A stretch of 64,000 nt of DNA from Cinnamomum chago. Lineage: Eukaryota; Streptophyta; Magnoliopsida; Laurales; Lauraceae. The position numbers were made by a program, and so were the translations under genes. The notes below the pieces were generated by a model that saw only the letters and a list, made by a program, of their open reading frames with translations, was not told the DNA's origin and made no database searches. This document shows positions 44,246 to 57,100 of the stretch, piece after piece (positions within the stretch are counted from its first letter, which is position 1; the number at the start of each line of letters is the position of its first letter). The stretch covers positions 75,043,422 through 75,107,421 of the forward strand of contig CP142456.1 of NCBI GenBank assembly GCA_038049695.1, read 5' to 3'.

Positions 44246-45095
44246 TTTTTAAAAGGTAGGTCACATGGTCACAATTACAAAAAACAAACTCATGTTATAA
44301 TTCTATAATGGTGGGACCTATGAATGCAGCCCCAATCTTCTAATTTACAAAGGAGGGCATCACATTGTAATTTCTAAAAGTAACTCCCGTGTCCACAATC
44401 ACAAAAAAAAGGCGGCCTTACTTTATCATTCTTAAAGGTGAGTCATATGGTTACAATCACAAAAGGTGGAGCCACATTGTAAATCCTATGAATGTGGTCC
44501 CATGCTTGGATTTCTAAAAGTGGGTATTACATTATAATTTTTTAAAGGTGAATCCCGTGTTCACAATTAACAAAAAAAAATGGCCTCACATTATCATTCC
44601 TATAAAGGTGGGCCCACTTGTGAATCCTACGAATGTGTTGCCCCATGTTTTAATTTCTAAAGGTGGGTCATGTGTCCACAATTATGAAAAAATGTGGCTC
44701 CAGTTTGTAATTCATAAAAATAGGTCATATGATTATGATCACAAAAGGTGGACCCACATTGTAAATCATATGAATGCATGCTCCATATTCTAATTTCTAA
44801 AGGTGTTACTATGTTATAGTTTGCAAAGGTAGGTCCCATATTTACATTCACAAAAAGGTAACCCTACATTATAATTTCTATAAAGGTGGGTCCGATATTT
44901 ACATTCACAAAAAGGATAGCCCCACATTATAATTCCTATAAAAGTGAGACCATATTGTAAGTACTATGAATAGAGGCTCCATGTTCTAATTTTTAAAAGT
45001 GGGTACCGCATTGTAACTTCTACATGTGGGTCTTATGTATGATAATAATAGAGTGTCATAAACAATAAAAGGTGGGTCCCACGTTGTAAAATCTA
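44246..45095. repeat. Degenerate tandem array (AAAGGTGGGTCC...CACAATCAC)
   Basis: Short blocks of the form AAAGGTGGGTC-C-ATGT-CACAATTACAAAA followed by CACATTGTAAT recur every 60-120 bp with heavy divergence across the stretch. Examples of the CACAAT core are near 44267, 44393, 44455, 44560 and 44677. It looks like an old minisatellite. It directly abuts the right end of the hAT-like element. Confidence 0.6.
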
Positions 45096-46216
45096 TATTC
45101 ACTCATTTGAGCAAAACTTTTTGTTACTAAACAAATTCCGTACAATGTATTTTCAATAAAATAATTTAATATAATGTTGCCAAACAAGTTCTGCAAGAGT
45201 ATAATCTTGATAGTCGGCACAACCTGATCCGAGTACAAAATTAGAAACAACATGAAAATGATGCCAAATGGGCCCTAATCTCACACATGGGTCCACCAGC
45301 GAAAGAATCACTGCTAAACCAGTATACTCTACTATAAGTTGGCTTCACTGTTGGATTAACCTTGCAAAAATACACATCAATAAGATATAAAAAAATCAAA
45401 AAGGTTCCAACCAAAAAATTATATATATATATATATAAAGTACAGGTGCTTCATGCATTGGGCTCCACTTTCTTGGATATATAAATGCATTTTAATTATT
45501 TTAATCCAAAGCGTTTAAATCTTCATAAAGTGTATATTTTTAGAGACTGAAAAAGCATCGCCAAATAAATATTTAGTCTTTCAAGAAAGCTGCTTTCACT
45601 TTTCAATTGAAATAAAAAGAAAAGTTCAAAAATTCTCTCTTATGATAGGATGAGGTTAAGCTCATAGGGCCAACCTCATCTATATGTATAGAAATGTATT
45701 CACATTTATAAGGTTGAAAATTGAACATTTGGGGGAAGTTTATACCCAAAAATACAGAAAAATAACATCTGTAGTTCATTTTCAATTGCGACTATGTCTT
45801 AAATTATTCATAGGGACCCAACACATTTACATCCCTACAAAGAGTATGTAAGGAACCTGTCATGGGCTTCAAGAACCCTGCTGCTGGAGAGAGAGAGAGA
45901 GAGTCCAGTTCTTGTTTTGCGATTTCATGAACCTCAAGTCAGACAAAATAAGATACATCAACACAAATACCATAAACCATGCTTTTGTACTCAGCAAAAC
46001 AAGCATCTTTCAGGACCTATGATTTTCTTATGCAAAACAAAAAAGCACATCCATCCAATTCACTATGCTTGTAAAGAGTCGAGATGAAGATAAACTAGTA
46101 AGCTTAGTCCCATTGCTACATGTATAAATTTAGGTAAATAACCTATATTGATCTGACCCTCTCAATTAGTGAGCTGCCAAAACTTGCCATGTCAGTAGTA
46201 ATTGCCGGTGGAACTC
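45096..46216. other. Intergenic downstream of ERD2, no gene seen
   Basis: AT-rich with short (TA)n near 45420-45435 and (GA)n at about 45890-45911. The part nearest 46216 should include the ERD2 3' UTR. Confidence 0.45.
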
Positions 46217-49200
46217 CTACTCGGGAAGCCTGAATTTCTCATGGTTTTTCCAGCTGACCACATATAAAATGAACAATATAATAAACAAGACTGAAGTCTT
46301 CAGCAGGTTAATAGAAGAGGTTTGAAAGGCAGAGAGGACACACTTTACCTCTTTATGTAGTAATAAAAGAAATCTGCATATAGAGCTGTCTGAACCAGGC
46401 CTGATATCCAAGCTGCATCAAAATTAAAAAGATCCGAACTTGTTATATTCATGAACATACTTTAATCAATGAGCAATAGTCATACAGTTAACAAGTAAAA
46501 TGAACTTACGTATCCATCGCAGTTGATGCTTCTCCGTGAAGAAACGATAGACCCAGTTGACCAAATACAATGCCCGATAAGCACTTCAAATGAGAGCAAG
46601 CAGGATGTTACAACATAATTGATATTGATGCATTAGCAGGCAGAGAATGAACGACTAAATTCCATTAGTACAAGCTATACACATGAAAGGTAGATGGAAA
46701 ACTATAAATTCCTATTCAAAACTTCCTTTTATCAGCATGGAACAACCACTATGCAACTTCTCTACATTCAGACATCCATTATTTGTATTCACAAGAAATC
46801 CTTGAAAGCAGCAGCGTTGAAGATCTAGCTAGTGGGCAGCAGGAATCAAATGGAGGGGATGTTTTGAGTGCTTCCAGAACCTCATCAGCCATTTTTGAGA
46901 ATTCCCAGTTACGTTCTAAATTTTGTGATTAAAACTTCTGTTTTGCTTTTGTTCTCTGTTTTAAGTTTTTGGTATGTACAGGTAGTCTGGAGATAGTGGT
47001 AGGTTGGTAGCAATAGTAGCTTCAGTTTTGTGGGTTGATTTGTCCCGTTGTATATTTCTAAACTCTCTGTCTTTCCCCTTTCTGTCAATGCAGTTTCCTT
47101 TTCAGTGAAAAAACAACAGAGGAAAAGTAGAAACAGAAGTTGCAAAACCATACAAGTCAACAACCCCGCACAAGTGGAAACAGAAGTTGCAAAACCATAC
47201 AAGTCAACAACCCCGCACAAGTGGAAACAGAAGTTGCAAAACCATACAAGTCAACAACCCCGCACAAGCAGCTTTTACTGCCTACCACTTTTCCATGATG
47301 AAAGTAATTGGAGGTTGTGAGACTAAGGAGACTAACACACCCATAGAAGATCAATATCATGAATCGCATTGCTTTTCCACACAATTGATCACATAAAAAA
47401 AAGTTATAAAGGCCTAAAGACGCACTGAATGGGATACTAGAGATTAGATAACAAAGAGGTAATCTGTTCTCATCATATCACCCTGTAGCAGCTTAAAGCA
47501 TAACATCCCACCATAAATGAGGTAGTAAACAGAAATATCCATCAACAATCATAAAAGGCACAATGCAGATAAACAAACAACAATAGAAAGAACATACCCA
47601 AGCAGGAAGACATAGTTTCCAGTCAAGTTGTCAATGTTTCTGGACCTTTGTAGCAATACCAATTGGGGTAAAATTGCCACTGCTTCAAGATATAATGAAA
47701 ATGACCACAAAACCTGTCGAATCAGGTCAAGTTTCCGGTACAAATAAAATAGAGAAAGCAAACACAATAATAATCAGTATCATGAGGGGAAAAAGTAACA
47801 AAGGAAACGGCTGAGATAAAGAGTTCATAGCACATTGCAAGAGGGCATTAGACGGATCATAACAACCATGGGGAAGAGGTAGCTTTAACACCCAACCAAT
47901 GTGTGGGAACATGATCTACATGATTTTGATAAAGGGGCCATCAGCCGCATGGGAAGTCCTATCACAGAAACAACCTTCCTATTTTATTAAGTAATTTTAT
48001 GCCATTAGATGACTAATAATTTTTTAAGAGACTTGTATTTATGTACTCAAGCAATATGATTATCCTGATGTTTAAAAACTGAACTGGAGGGCAAACCAGT
48101 GGAGTAGACGGTTTGGTCCAACACAGTTAACTGTTTGGTTTAACCTGGCTAAACCGGGATGAAAAGATAATAATTATATTTCAAAATAATTAATGGTGGC
48201 TCCAATCAGTTCAAACGCCGGTGTTCAACAGTTTTTGCCAGGTTTAATCAGTTTTTATTCGCTTTTTTTATACCAATACCCTGGTTTTAATCTAACCTGA
48301 GATGAAGGCACCAGATCCAGTCAATTTCCGTTAGACTGGCAGGTCCAGGCAGGCTTTTAAAACATTAATTGCAACAAAGGGAAGAAAAAGACCGCTTAGT
48401 GTTAATGCTTAAGTTATTTATTTAAACACTAAGATTAAACTAGCAATCTTCTTCCATCAATATTGCTTATAATTTCCAAGTAATGATATCTTATAGTTCA
48501 ATGGTCCAGATTTGAGGTAAGGCTTCTTTTGTTAAAAAGAAAATACAGAAACTTGTTTGGGATGAAATGCTCACCATAATACATGCAATTTTCTGTTGAA
48601 AAGAAAAGAGAACAGAGCTAAACAAGAAGCCTTATGTGAGATCTTTGGGTGTGTGTATATAATATATATGTTTTTAGAATGGATCTTTTCACATGCTTTC
48701 TTGCGGCTTGATTCATTTTATACACTGCTTTGGCCATGTGAATGTGAATGATGTGTTTAGAATCAACGATCGAGCTTGGACTGCTTTTGATGGTTTTCCA
48801 TTGGGTATTAAGGATCTGTTTGTGCAGAGCCGTGGAAGAGGAAACCTGGAGGATCTGTTTGTGCAGAGCCGTGGGTTTCCTCTTCCACAGCTCTGCGATT
48901 CCAAGTTCCGACAGGGTTAGATGAGAAAATGGAGTGCCCTCTAGCGACGAAATACAGAGGAAAGTAGCGGAAAATCCTGGCTTTTCGTTGCTGCACCAAA
49001 CAAGGAGTAGAAGGTGCCGGAAAATCTGGTGCCTTGTCAGCACTCCATTTCCGCTGAAACAGCATCTGCACAAATAGACCCTAAAGGACAAATCAGGTTA
49101 TGAGGGTGGTGCCATCATCCCTTTCATTGGCTTTGTATTTGGAGTCCAAGGTTGGGTTTTGGATAAAAACTACATGTGCAAATTTATTTAATTCTTTCCA

Positions 49201-50107
49201 CCTATTATTTACTGGAAGTTTAGGATTTGGAATCACCACCAGGTTGATTTTGCAATAGAATAATTAAGTTGTAAAGGATAGGAAACACTAAACCTGTATC
49301 CATGAAAACCTATTACTATCTGGAACAATTTTCACATGTGTTTGAAGGGCTGTCAAACATCTCCAAGGGCTGGTTTTGCGTGGCCAATATAGCCAGATTG
49401 GGGTTTTCACCCATCAAATTCAGGTATCTATATGAAAGAGAAGGGAAGGGGTAGGAATTTTTATGATTGAACAATGTGAAGTAGGCAAAAGTCAAATAAA
49501 TAGACTTTGTCATTGCTCTATGTGACATGCTTCTATTAAGAAAGGAAAATAAAATAAAATGGAGCAGAATCAATTGCTTCTACAGTGTGTAGTCAAGAAA
49601 ATTAAGGAAATATAGTACAAGCATTACTTATTCTAATATCTAAAATTATGAAGACTTTCTTCCTGACATACTTGAAGATGTCAACCTAAAACCATCTGAA
49701 AGGTTGAGCTAACAGCAGCAGGAATATAGGTACATCTCAAAACAGTGCACATGTTTTGATCTTTAATTTCATTTGATCCCTGCGATTGAACATTCAAGAG
49801 CTAATTTGCAAAATTATATCAACGTCAATGTCAAACAAAAATATCATAAATGACTTTCATCTTACATATTTACCATTCAGGAATCAGGATCCATTACAGC
49901 AATTTATGAACCACACCTCATGAGTTTGTTGGATGTGGATAAGAATAGGGTTTAAAGTAATCCTAATAAAGCTACGATGGTGATGATTAAGTGATACAAG
50001 GCTACTCAATTCTCATGAGAATAATATGCATGTGAATATAAATTAAGTGGATCCCAAAATTGTGATTTATGCATATTGCTTGACAATATTGAAATTGAAC
50101 AATCCAT

Positions 50108-50139
<32 letters not shown>

Positions 50140-51862
50140 TTGAAATCGAACAATTTCATTTTCAGTTCCTCACATTCCATTTCACAGAGAGAATAACGGT
50201 TACCTCAGTTACAGTGAAAGAACGGTGTATCATGAGAGCCAGTACAAAGCAAGGAAGGACAAGAAAAAGATGTCGAAAAGTGTCTTCATCCTTGTTATAT
50301 GTCTGCTTGACAACCTTGTGATGCCTCATATACCACACAATGCTAATTGAAGTACCCAAGAAAACAAGCTTCATTACTGTGTTGTAGAAGGAGACGTAAT
50401 TGGTGATTAAGTCAAGATAACGAGTGGCAAATACCATGACATATAGTTCCTGCGTTTTAAGCGATATGCCTGATTCAATAAAAACAATGAAATGTTACAT
50501 GCCAAAGTTAAAAGGAGATAATTTCAACTAGGGGTGTAACGGTTCGGTTAACCGCTCATTTTGGGAGAACCGTTAACCGAACCGTGAATTACTGTTTTCA
50601 GTTTTAAAAATGGTAACTGTAACCATATCCGGAAAAACCGTTAAAAATTGTTTTGTCAAGTGTATACTTTAGTTAAGAATTATATACATATTTCATTTAG
50701 GCCCTTTATTTATTTTTTATTAGTATAACGGTAAGGTTAATCGTGTGCCGGTTAACCGAACCGTATTCTATGGTTCGGTTCGGTTAATAACCGTGAGTCA
50801 ATCCTGAAAACCGTAACTGGATCGTAAAGTGTGGTTTTCTGATTTCAATAACCGTAACCGAAACGTGAAACACGGTTATTAATTGCGGTTCAGTTCGGTT
50901 AGACAGTTTTCTTTTACACCCCTAATTTCAACATATGCCGATGAATGACGAATGGATAACCAACCCGGCTAAATAAAACCTCACTATTTTGATAACTAGT
51001 GCAATTCATCCCACATAATTTCTCTAAGAAGAGGCCATCACAATTTTCCTAGAGCAAATCCATCTCCTTAAAATAGTTTTCTAATGCAATCCAACCTGAC
51101 AGTAGAATACTTGCCAACCCTTTGTGGAGCCCACCTGGGTGCAAGCCAATCATGCAAGTGGGGAAAGAAAGGTCCCCATCAGATCATCCTAACCCTTGAT
51201 TTGCAGGCGCTAAAGTAGATCAATTCCCAACCCTTTCATAAAAGGGGATTTCTTGCTGAAACCCAACAACAGAAATCAGTCTCAATCTTGGGTAGATGGC
51301 CAATTCACCAGGGAAATCCACACGAATGGTTGGATTAATCAGAGGTGGGCTAGCCTTACCACATTTAGCCAACTGAGCATTAATATGCAAATGCCCCCTT
51401 ATACATATGATATAAATCACATACCTAAAAACCCTAACAACCAAATTTCATATCTTTCCTAATCAATCATTGCCATGGATCAAACCGCCCATGAAAAAAC
51501 ATGAATCAGATGAAAACCCAAATTCCTTTCATTCTTGGTTTTTTCTTGTTCTAGTGCAAAGAACGTATGGATAGTAAGGAAAAAAAAAAAAAAACGAATA
51601 CATTCAAACACCCAATTTGTGATTACTGATTCCCAGACTAGTTTCCGTGCAAAATCACCTCCGTATATTGAGAAAAAAATCTCTATCCAGCTGAAATCAT
51701 GGTGTATATGGTCAAATCAAAAGATGAAGATGATGATGAGGAATGGTGAATGGTGGAAGATGGTGGAAAACCTGCACAGGATTTCATGTTGCGGATCTTG
51801 AGGAGGAGGATGATGATGCTGAGGAGATGGGTCATGTCCCCAGCCAATCTGAAAGCATTCAT
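46217..51862 (-). CDS. ERD2: ER lumen protein-retaining receptor (KDEL/HDEL receptor)
   Basis: A seven-span Golgi receptor that retrieves escaped ER-resident proteins ending K/HDEL by COPI-mediated return to the ER. Exons on the minus strand: 51862-51772, 50469-50204, 47713-47598, 46583-46510, 46412-46349 and 46253-46217, all with GT-AG borders. They give 648 nt and 215 residues, the normal length for the family. The N-terminus reads MNAFRLAGDMTHLLSIIILL. Exon 2 carries SLKTQELYVMVFATRYLDL and DTFRHLFLVLPC, and exon 3 SLYLEAVAILPQLVLLQRSR and NIDNLTGNYVFLLG. Exon 4 gives AYRALYLVNWVYRFFTEKHQ and exon 5 GLVQTALYADFFYYYIKS. The end is WKNHEKFRLPE. These are the diagnostic ERD2 blocks. Introns 1-3 are long (1.3, 2.5 and 1.0 kb) and contain an hAT-like MITE (intron 1) and a 47-bp minisatellite (intron 3). 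It is transcribed divergently from the bL35m gene, 2.3 kb apart. No defect was seen. Confidence 0.95.
47130..47270. repeat. 47-bp minisatellite, three copies
   Basis: The unit starting GAAACAGAAGTTGCAAAACC repeats from 47130, 47177 and 47224 with almost no differences. It lies in ERD2 intron 3. The period is not a multiple of three, so the open frames through it are coincidental. Confidence 0.9.
48800..48900. repeat. Short local duplication in ERD2 intron 2
   Basis: GATCTGTTTGTGCAGAGCCG occurs twice about 40 bp apart (near 48813 and 48852). It is followed by an inverted match of the GTGGAAGAGGAAACC segment (TTTCCTCTTCCAC). It may be part of a foldback element; boundaries were not resolved. 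Confidence 0.55.
50521..50932. mobile_element. hAT-like MITE in ERD2 intron 1
   Basis: The repeat ATTTCAAC (50521-50528 and 50925-50932) flanks a 396-bp element. It starts TAGGGGTGTAACGG and ends TTTTACACCCCTA, an 11-bp perfect TIR. The subterminal sequence is rich in CGGTTAACCG/CGGTTCGG words. It sits about 50 bp upstream of the ERD2 exon 2 acceptor. Confidence 0.85.
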
Positions 51863-54182
51863 TTTGTTCTTTTTCGATCTTCTTTCTTCTCCTTCTTCTT
51901 CCTTTTTCGATTCAGTCGAGTCTCGATCCTTTCCAATAGCCTCTTGTTTTTGTTCGAGGAGAAAGGAGAGCCGTTCGTTTTAGATTTTGGGGACTTCTCT
52001 GTGGGCTGGACCTACTGGTCAACTTCTCGCAATCACCGCAGATTTGGCTAACACTGAGGAATCCTACCCTCAATATATTTTATTTTTTTTAAAACAGTTT
52101 TCTCACAATTCATGATGAATCAATAAGGTTCTAAATTTTTTACCTGCTATCTGGGTTTTTATTTTTTATTTTTTATTTTTTTTAAGTATGATGAGCGGTT
52201 CAAATTGTGCAAATGAGGCCCGCGAAAATAAAAATAATAATAATAATTTTTAGGCCTGAATTCTTTTACAAATATCTTAAAATTTGTGATGTTTTAATGA
52301 TTAGAATTTGACCTCCAAGCCGTTTTCAGACTTTTGGAGATGATGAACATGTAAGATAATAATTTAGGGGCCAAGGGCAAATTTTTTGAAAGGCATGGAT
52401 GGCCAAAAAGACCTCCATTTATGCACCGGTGCGAATCAATGGTTTAGGGTTTTTTTTTTTTTGTCATCATACATGATGAATCAAGTCGCAGAGTTTTAAC
52501 CCCCAGAAGAGGATGAAATGGGGTGTATAATAGAAGTCAACGCATGATCATCTATTGGTATGAAAAATTTTTGTTTCATTTTTTACAAATATCTTAAGAG
52601 CCATGATGAAGAATCAACAACTGATATTTGACCCTGGTTACCTTTAGGAATTTCAGGATGAATTTTTAGATATTGATTGTAGTTTTCATTAACAAAATGA
52701 AGGAAAAAAAAATCGGCCCTTTATAAAAAAAAGACTATCGAAATTATTTTACCTCCTCCCTTTTGCAATAGCAAGGAAAAGCACAGCTCTATTTGGGGGA
52801 GGTGGGGGGCAAATCATCTTTTTCACCCCCAAAATTCAACCAAAGTTGGGTTTTTCTTGATTGTAAGGAAAATCGGTGAAGATTCCTCTCTTGGGGTGGT
52901 ATACAAGCGTGCCCTAAGGTTTTTCAGCATTTAGAATAGACCGTTGGATTTCGGTATTTAATGATATATCCCTATTTTATTTTTAATAAGTTCCATATCC
53001 CAATGTAAGTAAATTTACGCAACAAGCAACCCGCATGAGGTTTATGTTGGGGTTTCTTTTGAAAATGGTAGATTTTTCCTTTTAGTCATTTAGCTACAAT
53101 GGGTGTGGACACTAGTGATGGAAGTTGATGATGGATGCTATTTGTACATGCCATTTGGAGAACGGCGGGGAAAAGGGCAACTTGAGTTGGATAAGAGCTA
53201 TGAATTTTAATGAAATTTTTTTAACTTGTTGCTTGTTTGTTTTGTATAATTGAATTAAAAAATTATATTACTTTTGTATTTCTGCAAGTAGTTAAAAATA
53301 AAGAATTAAAAGGTGAATATCCAAATTTAATCATAAAATAACCTCTGCTTTAATAAAGATTGAATCAAGTTAATATGAAAAATGAATATCCAACCATCAT
53401 TCTAGTAAATCAAATAGTATACTAGTAATTCAAATTTTTGAAAAGTTAAAGGTTTCATCTTTGTACTTCCTCTTTAAACTCATATTGTTCATCCTTCACC
53501 TTTTTAATAACCCTTCAATGTAGCTCGTGTTACTGTTAATTGTCGTATATTATTTTTAGATGGATGAGTGGTATAATACCATTATGAATTCCTATTTTTT
53601 TTTATTCCTATGCATTATATCCACACAAACAGGTTCGCGCATGTCTTTGTGCAGCATTGTAGGTTGCATGAAAAATCAAAATATTTTTTTTTCTATCTTG
53701 AAATCCTCTCGTTGCATAAGCATACCTCATCATTATCATTAAAATCTTATCCCAACTACGTTGGGGTTGGTTACATGAAGTCTCTTTCTCTATTCTGATT
53801 TATTTTTAAGTAAAATAACTACTCATATCTATTTTGACTACCTCCATCAACGTCCTATTTAACTTACTCCTTTTCCTTGGTGGGCCATCAACCTTCCTAT
53901 CAAAACTTTTCCTTATCAGCATCATTGTCCACGTACGTTGAACATGCCCAAATCATATCAAATGAGTTTTTATAACTTTATCTTCAATTGTTACTACCTT
54001 AGATGCTCTCCAAAACGCTAATTTCTAATTTTATCATTCACTCCACTGCAGGGCCGGACCTGGGCACGGACTATAGTCCCTATCCTCCAAGCAACGGACG
54101 CCCATCAGTGCAAAACGAAGATCCGAACTCAAACCATATAAAACACCCTCACTCCTGTTCGACCCTCGCTCAGCAAAACAAG
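51863..54182. other. Divergent intergenic region ERD2 / bL35m
   Basis: Should contain the promoters of both genes, pointing outwards. The ERD2 leader side (51863-51960) is pyrimidine-rich on the coding strand's complement. The rest is AT-rich, with A/T runs and no recognised coding sequence or well-bounded element. The open frames at 53560-53800 have no family features. Confidence 0.5.
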
Positions 54183-57100
54183 ATGATGCAGAGATGGTGC
54201 GGCAAATCTCGTCTTTCCGCTGCCATTTCTGCAATCGAAAACACATTCTCTCGCTCAACGCTCACTTCCCACAGCTTCTCCACTCACCTTTCGAAACCAT
54301 TAAATGATTGCATCTCTACACCCATTCTCAAATTCATCCCAATCACACACCATCAACCCCTTGATTTAGGGTTAGGGTTTCGGTCTCCCTTCTCTCCTTT
54401 CATGGTAATTCATTTCTCTATTCATTGCATTTGATTTTTTTTTTTTTTTTTTGAACTTCAAGATTAGGTGATGGTTTCGGTTTTTTTTTTTTTTTTTTTG
54501 TTGATGAGGAGATACAGATGAATCAAAGTCGGGGTTTTGCATCGAAGAAGAAAGAGAAGAAGAGGTCGCCCATGACGCCGGTTACATCGAAGCTGAAGAA
54601 AACCAAGATCAAAGCCTACTCGTAGGTCTTTATTTCTCCTCTCTGGTTGCTTTGGGTTTTCTCTTTTTAGCTTAAAAATACCATCTTTTGGCACTCTGTA
54701 GTATCTGCAGCAAGAAATGCGTTTTCTTTTTTGGATAAAACTGGAGATTCCAGCAAGTTTCTTGATGTGTTGATATTGGGTTTTTGTTCTTTATGTGTTT
54801 TTTCTTCCTCCAGATCTTATAAGTTCAGATTTAGGACTATGAATGATGGGAAGATCCGGCGGTGGAGGGAAGGAAAGCGTCATAACGCTCATTTGAAGGT
54901 GATTGAATTTAGTTTTTTTTTGGTTCTATAAGTATGAGAATTGGTTTGTTTATATACATATTGCTTTATTCACTTAGGTTATGATTATTTGTACTGTGTT
55001 TGGGTCCTTGAAATTTAGAAGGTTTGTTCATTTTATTTTCAATATTAGTTGTTAATCATTTTCACCCAGATTTCAAGAAATTAATATAAAGTTTTTTTTT
55101 TTTTTTCCTGATGGCAAGGAGCCAATCACAGCCATAGCTGTTTGTGAAATATGTAATGCAGTTAACTGTAGATATGAATTCGTTGGTTGTGACCTGTCAT
55201 CTTATGCAATAATGAAGTTTGCATAACCTAGAATGGCAGAGAATTATAGAATAATTGAACCTGTAGAACTTGTACCGTTAGTTGCCTATTCACATCGGTT
55301 GTATTTCTGGAGCTTCAACTTTCAAACATGACACCTTTGTTATTCTTCATTAAGGCGTGTGGTGCTTATAGCAAGTGCCCACATCTGGGATGGGCGCTTT
55401 TAGACTTGTTGCCTAGAGGAAGGCACTGTCTTCAACACTGCATTGAAGTTGTTGGTTACAAAGCCCAGTGAATTGACCAGAGTGACCCAGTGACTATCAT
55501 TTTGACGACCGTCTTAAGCTGAAAGTGAAAGTTGGGAGGAATTGGGGCTGAGATTCTTGTCTCGGTGAAGAAATTTGTAATCTTCACAGCTGATGGAAAT
55601 GACGAAAGAGTTTTAAACATCTGGAAGGTGAATCAGCTAGTGTTTCAATCAGTGATTGGAGAACGATGGATTCATTAGCTCCTTTGCTTCTATCTTATTC
55701 GAATATTTTCTATTTGAGTGAACTACTGCTATTTTGCTGAATGTGCACTTAGTCACTTTTATAGCAGTAGAAGTAAGCTATCAGCGCTTCACTTGGCATT
55801 TGGTTTGATATCAGAGGATAGATGTAAATGATGGACAGAATCAGTGGATTTAGTGTTCAAGAATGGAAAGTCAGAGTGAGCAACCCTAGTTGTTTACTAG
55901 TGATATATCATGATTAAGCCCTTTATTTGTCATGTTGGTGCTACTATATCAGCACCCCTGCAGCACTACTATATCAGCACTAAGTGGTAATATATACACT
56001 TTTCCGAAAGTTACTAATTATGATTCTATAAAAATAGAAAAGAGCCTAGATATGGCTGGACAATGGAACTAGAATCACTGAAAGTGGGGTGGGCATGGGA
56101 TCAAATGCTAAATCTGGGAAGCCTTTATTTAATTAGATAAATGTACCTTTAGTTAACCAAGGAATAAAAAAAGCTATCTTTAAAGTCAAATATATGTTCC
56201 TACTCAGATTTTTATATGTCTCTGAACTCTAATCTTAATCTTTATCATGTTCCTAAGTAGTTCACAACTAGCCTGCCCAACTTTGATACCATTTTCCAAA
56301 ATCTGTCTCAAATGAATTATAGGCCCAATCAGATGATGTCAGCTTCTAGCCCCTTTATGATCCCTCTTTGGTCATTTCTATGTTGTAAAGGAGCTGTGGT
56401 CCTTATTTGATAGTGTCTCAACAGTTTGTGATAAAGGGTGGGTGACTTGTTGCTCATATTGGGTGTTTCGAATGCAGTGACATCTGGTTTTTGTTCGTGT
56501 TTCAGTCCTAGAGTTCTTTTAGAGAATTTTCCAGATGCACCATGCGTTCATGTTAGGTTGTAAGTTTATATGGTATTCAACTTAGATTCTCCATGCTTCC
56601 TTGATACATGTCTGCACTTACATTAGTTTTGTGCAAATTCTAGGGCTTTACCATGCCACATTCTGCTTTATACTTGCTTGGTATCTGATCACGTCCATGT
56701 TCTTGCTAAAGGATTGACTTTGAGCCTGAAGTTCTTTACATCAGCTTATGTACATTGCTCAATCTTGAGACATTCACTGTTTTCTTCTTTCAGTTTCCTA
56801 TCCATCTCTATGAAGTCGGTCCTAGATTTGTGGTTATATGAATAAGGTCTTTGATTTATTTTGTCTGGATCAATTTGTTCTCATTGATTTTATCAATTAA
56901 AATTGTTCTTAGGTAATATTTCGAATGACCCAAAATTTTAGTTCCAAACTATTTTACAGAATTCTTTTTATTCTCTTTTATTTCAATGAGACGATTCCAT
57001 GTATTAATTTTTCATCTTTATAGAACATGCTAATTATAGGGCCTTCTCCTCGTCTATAACTTAAAAGAGAATGCTCAACATCTCTTCCTTATATCCATTC

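Noticed and set aside
54003-54182. 60 extra N-terminal codons for bL35m
   Set aside because: The frame is open but the composition is not presequence-like. ATG 54183 gives a compact Arg/Ser-rich mitochondrial leader and a normal total length. An upstream start cannot be fully excluded.
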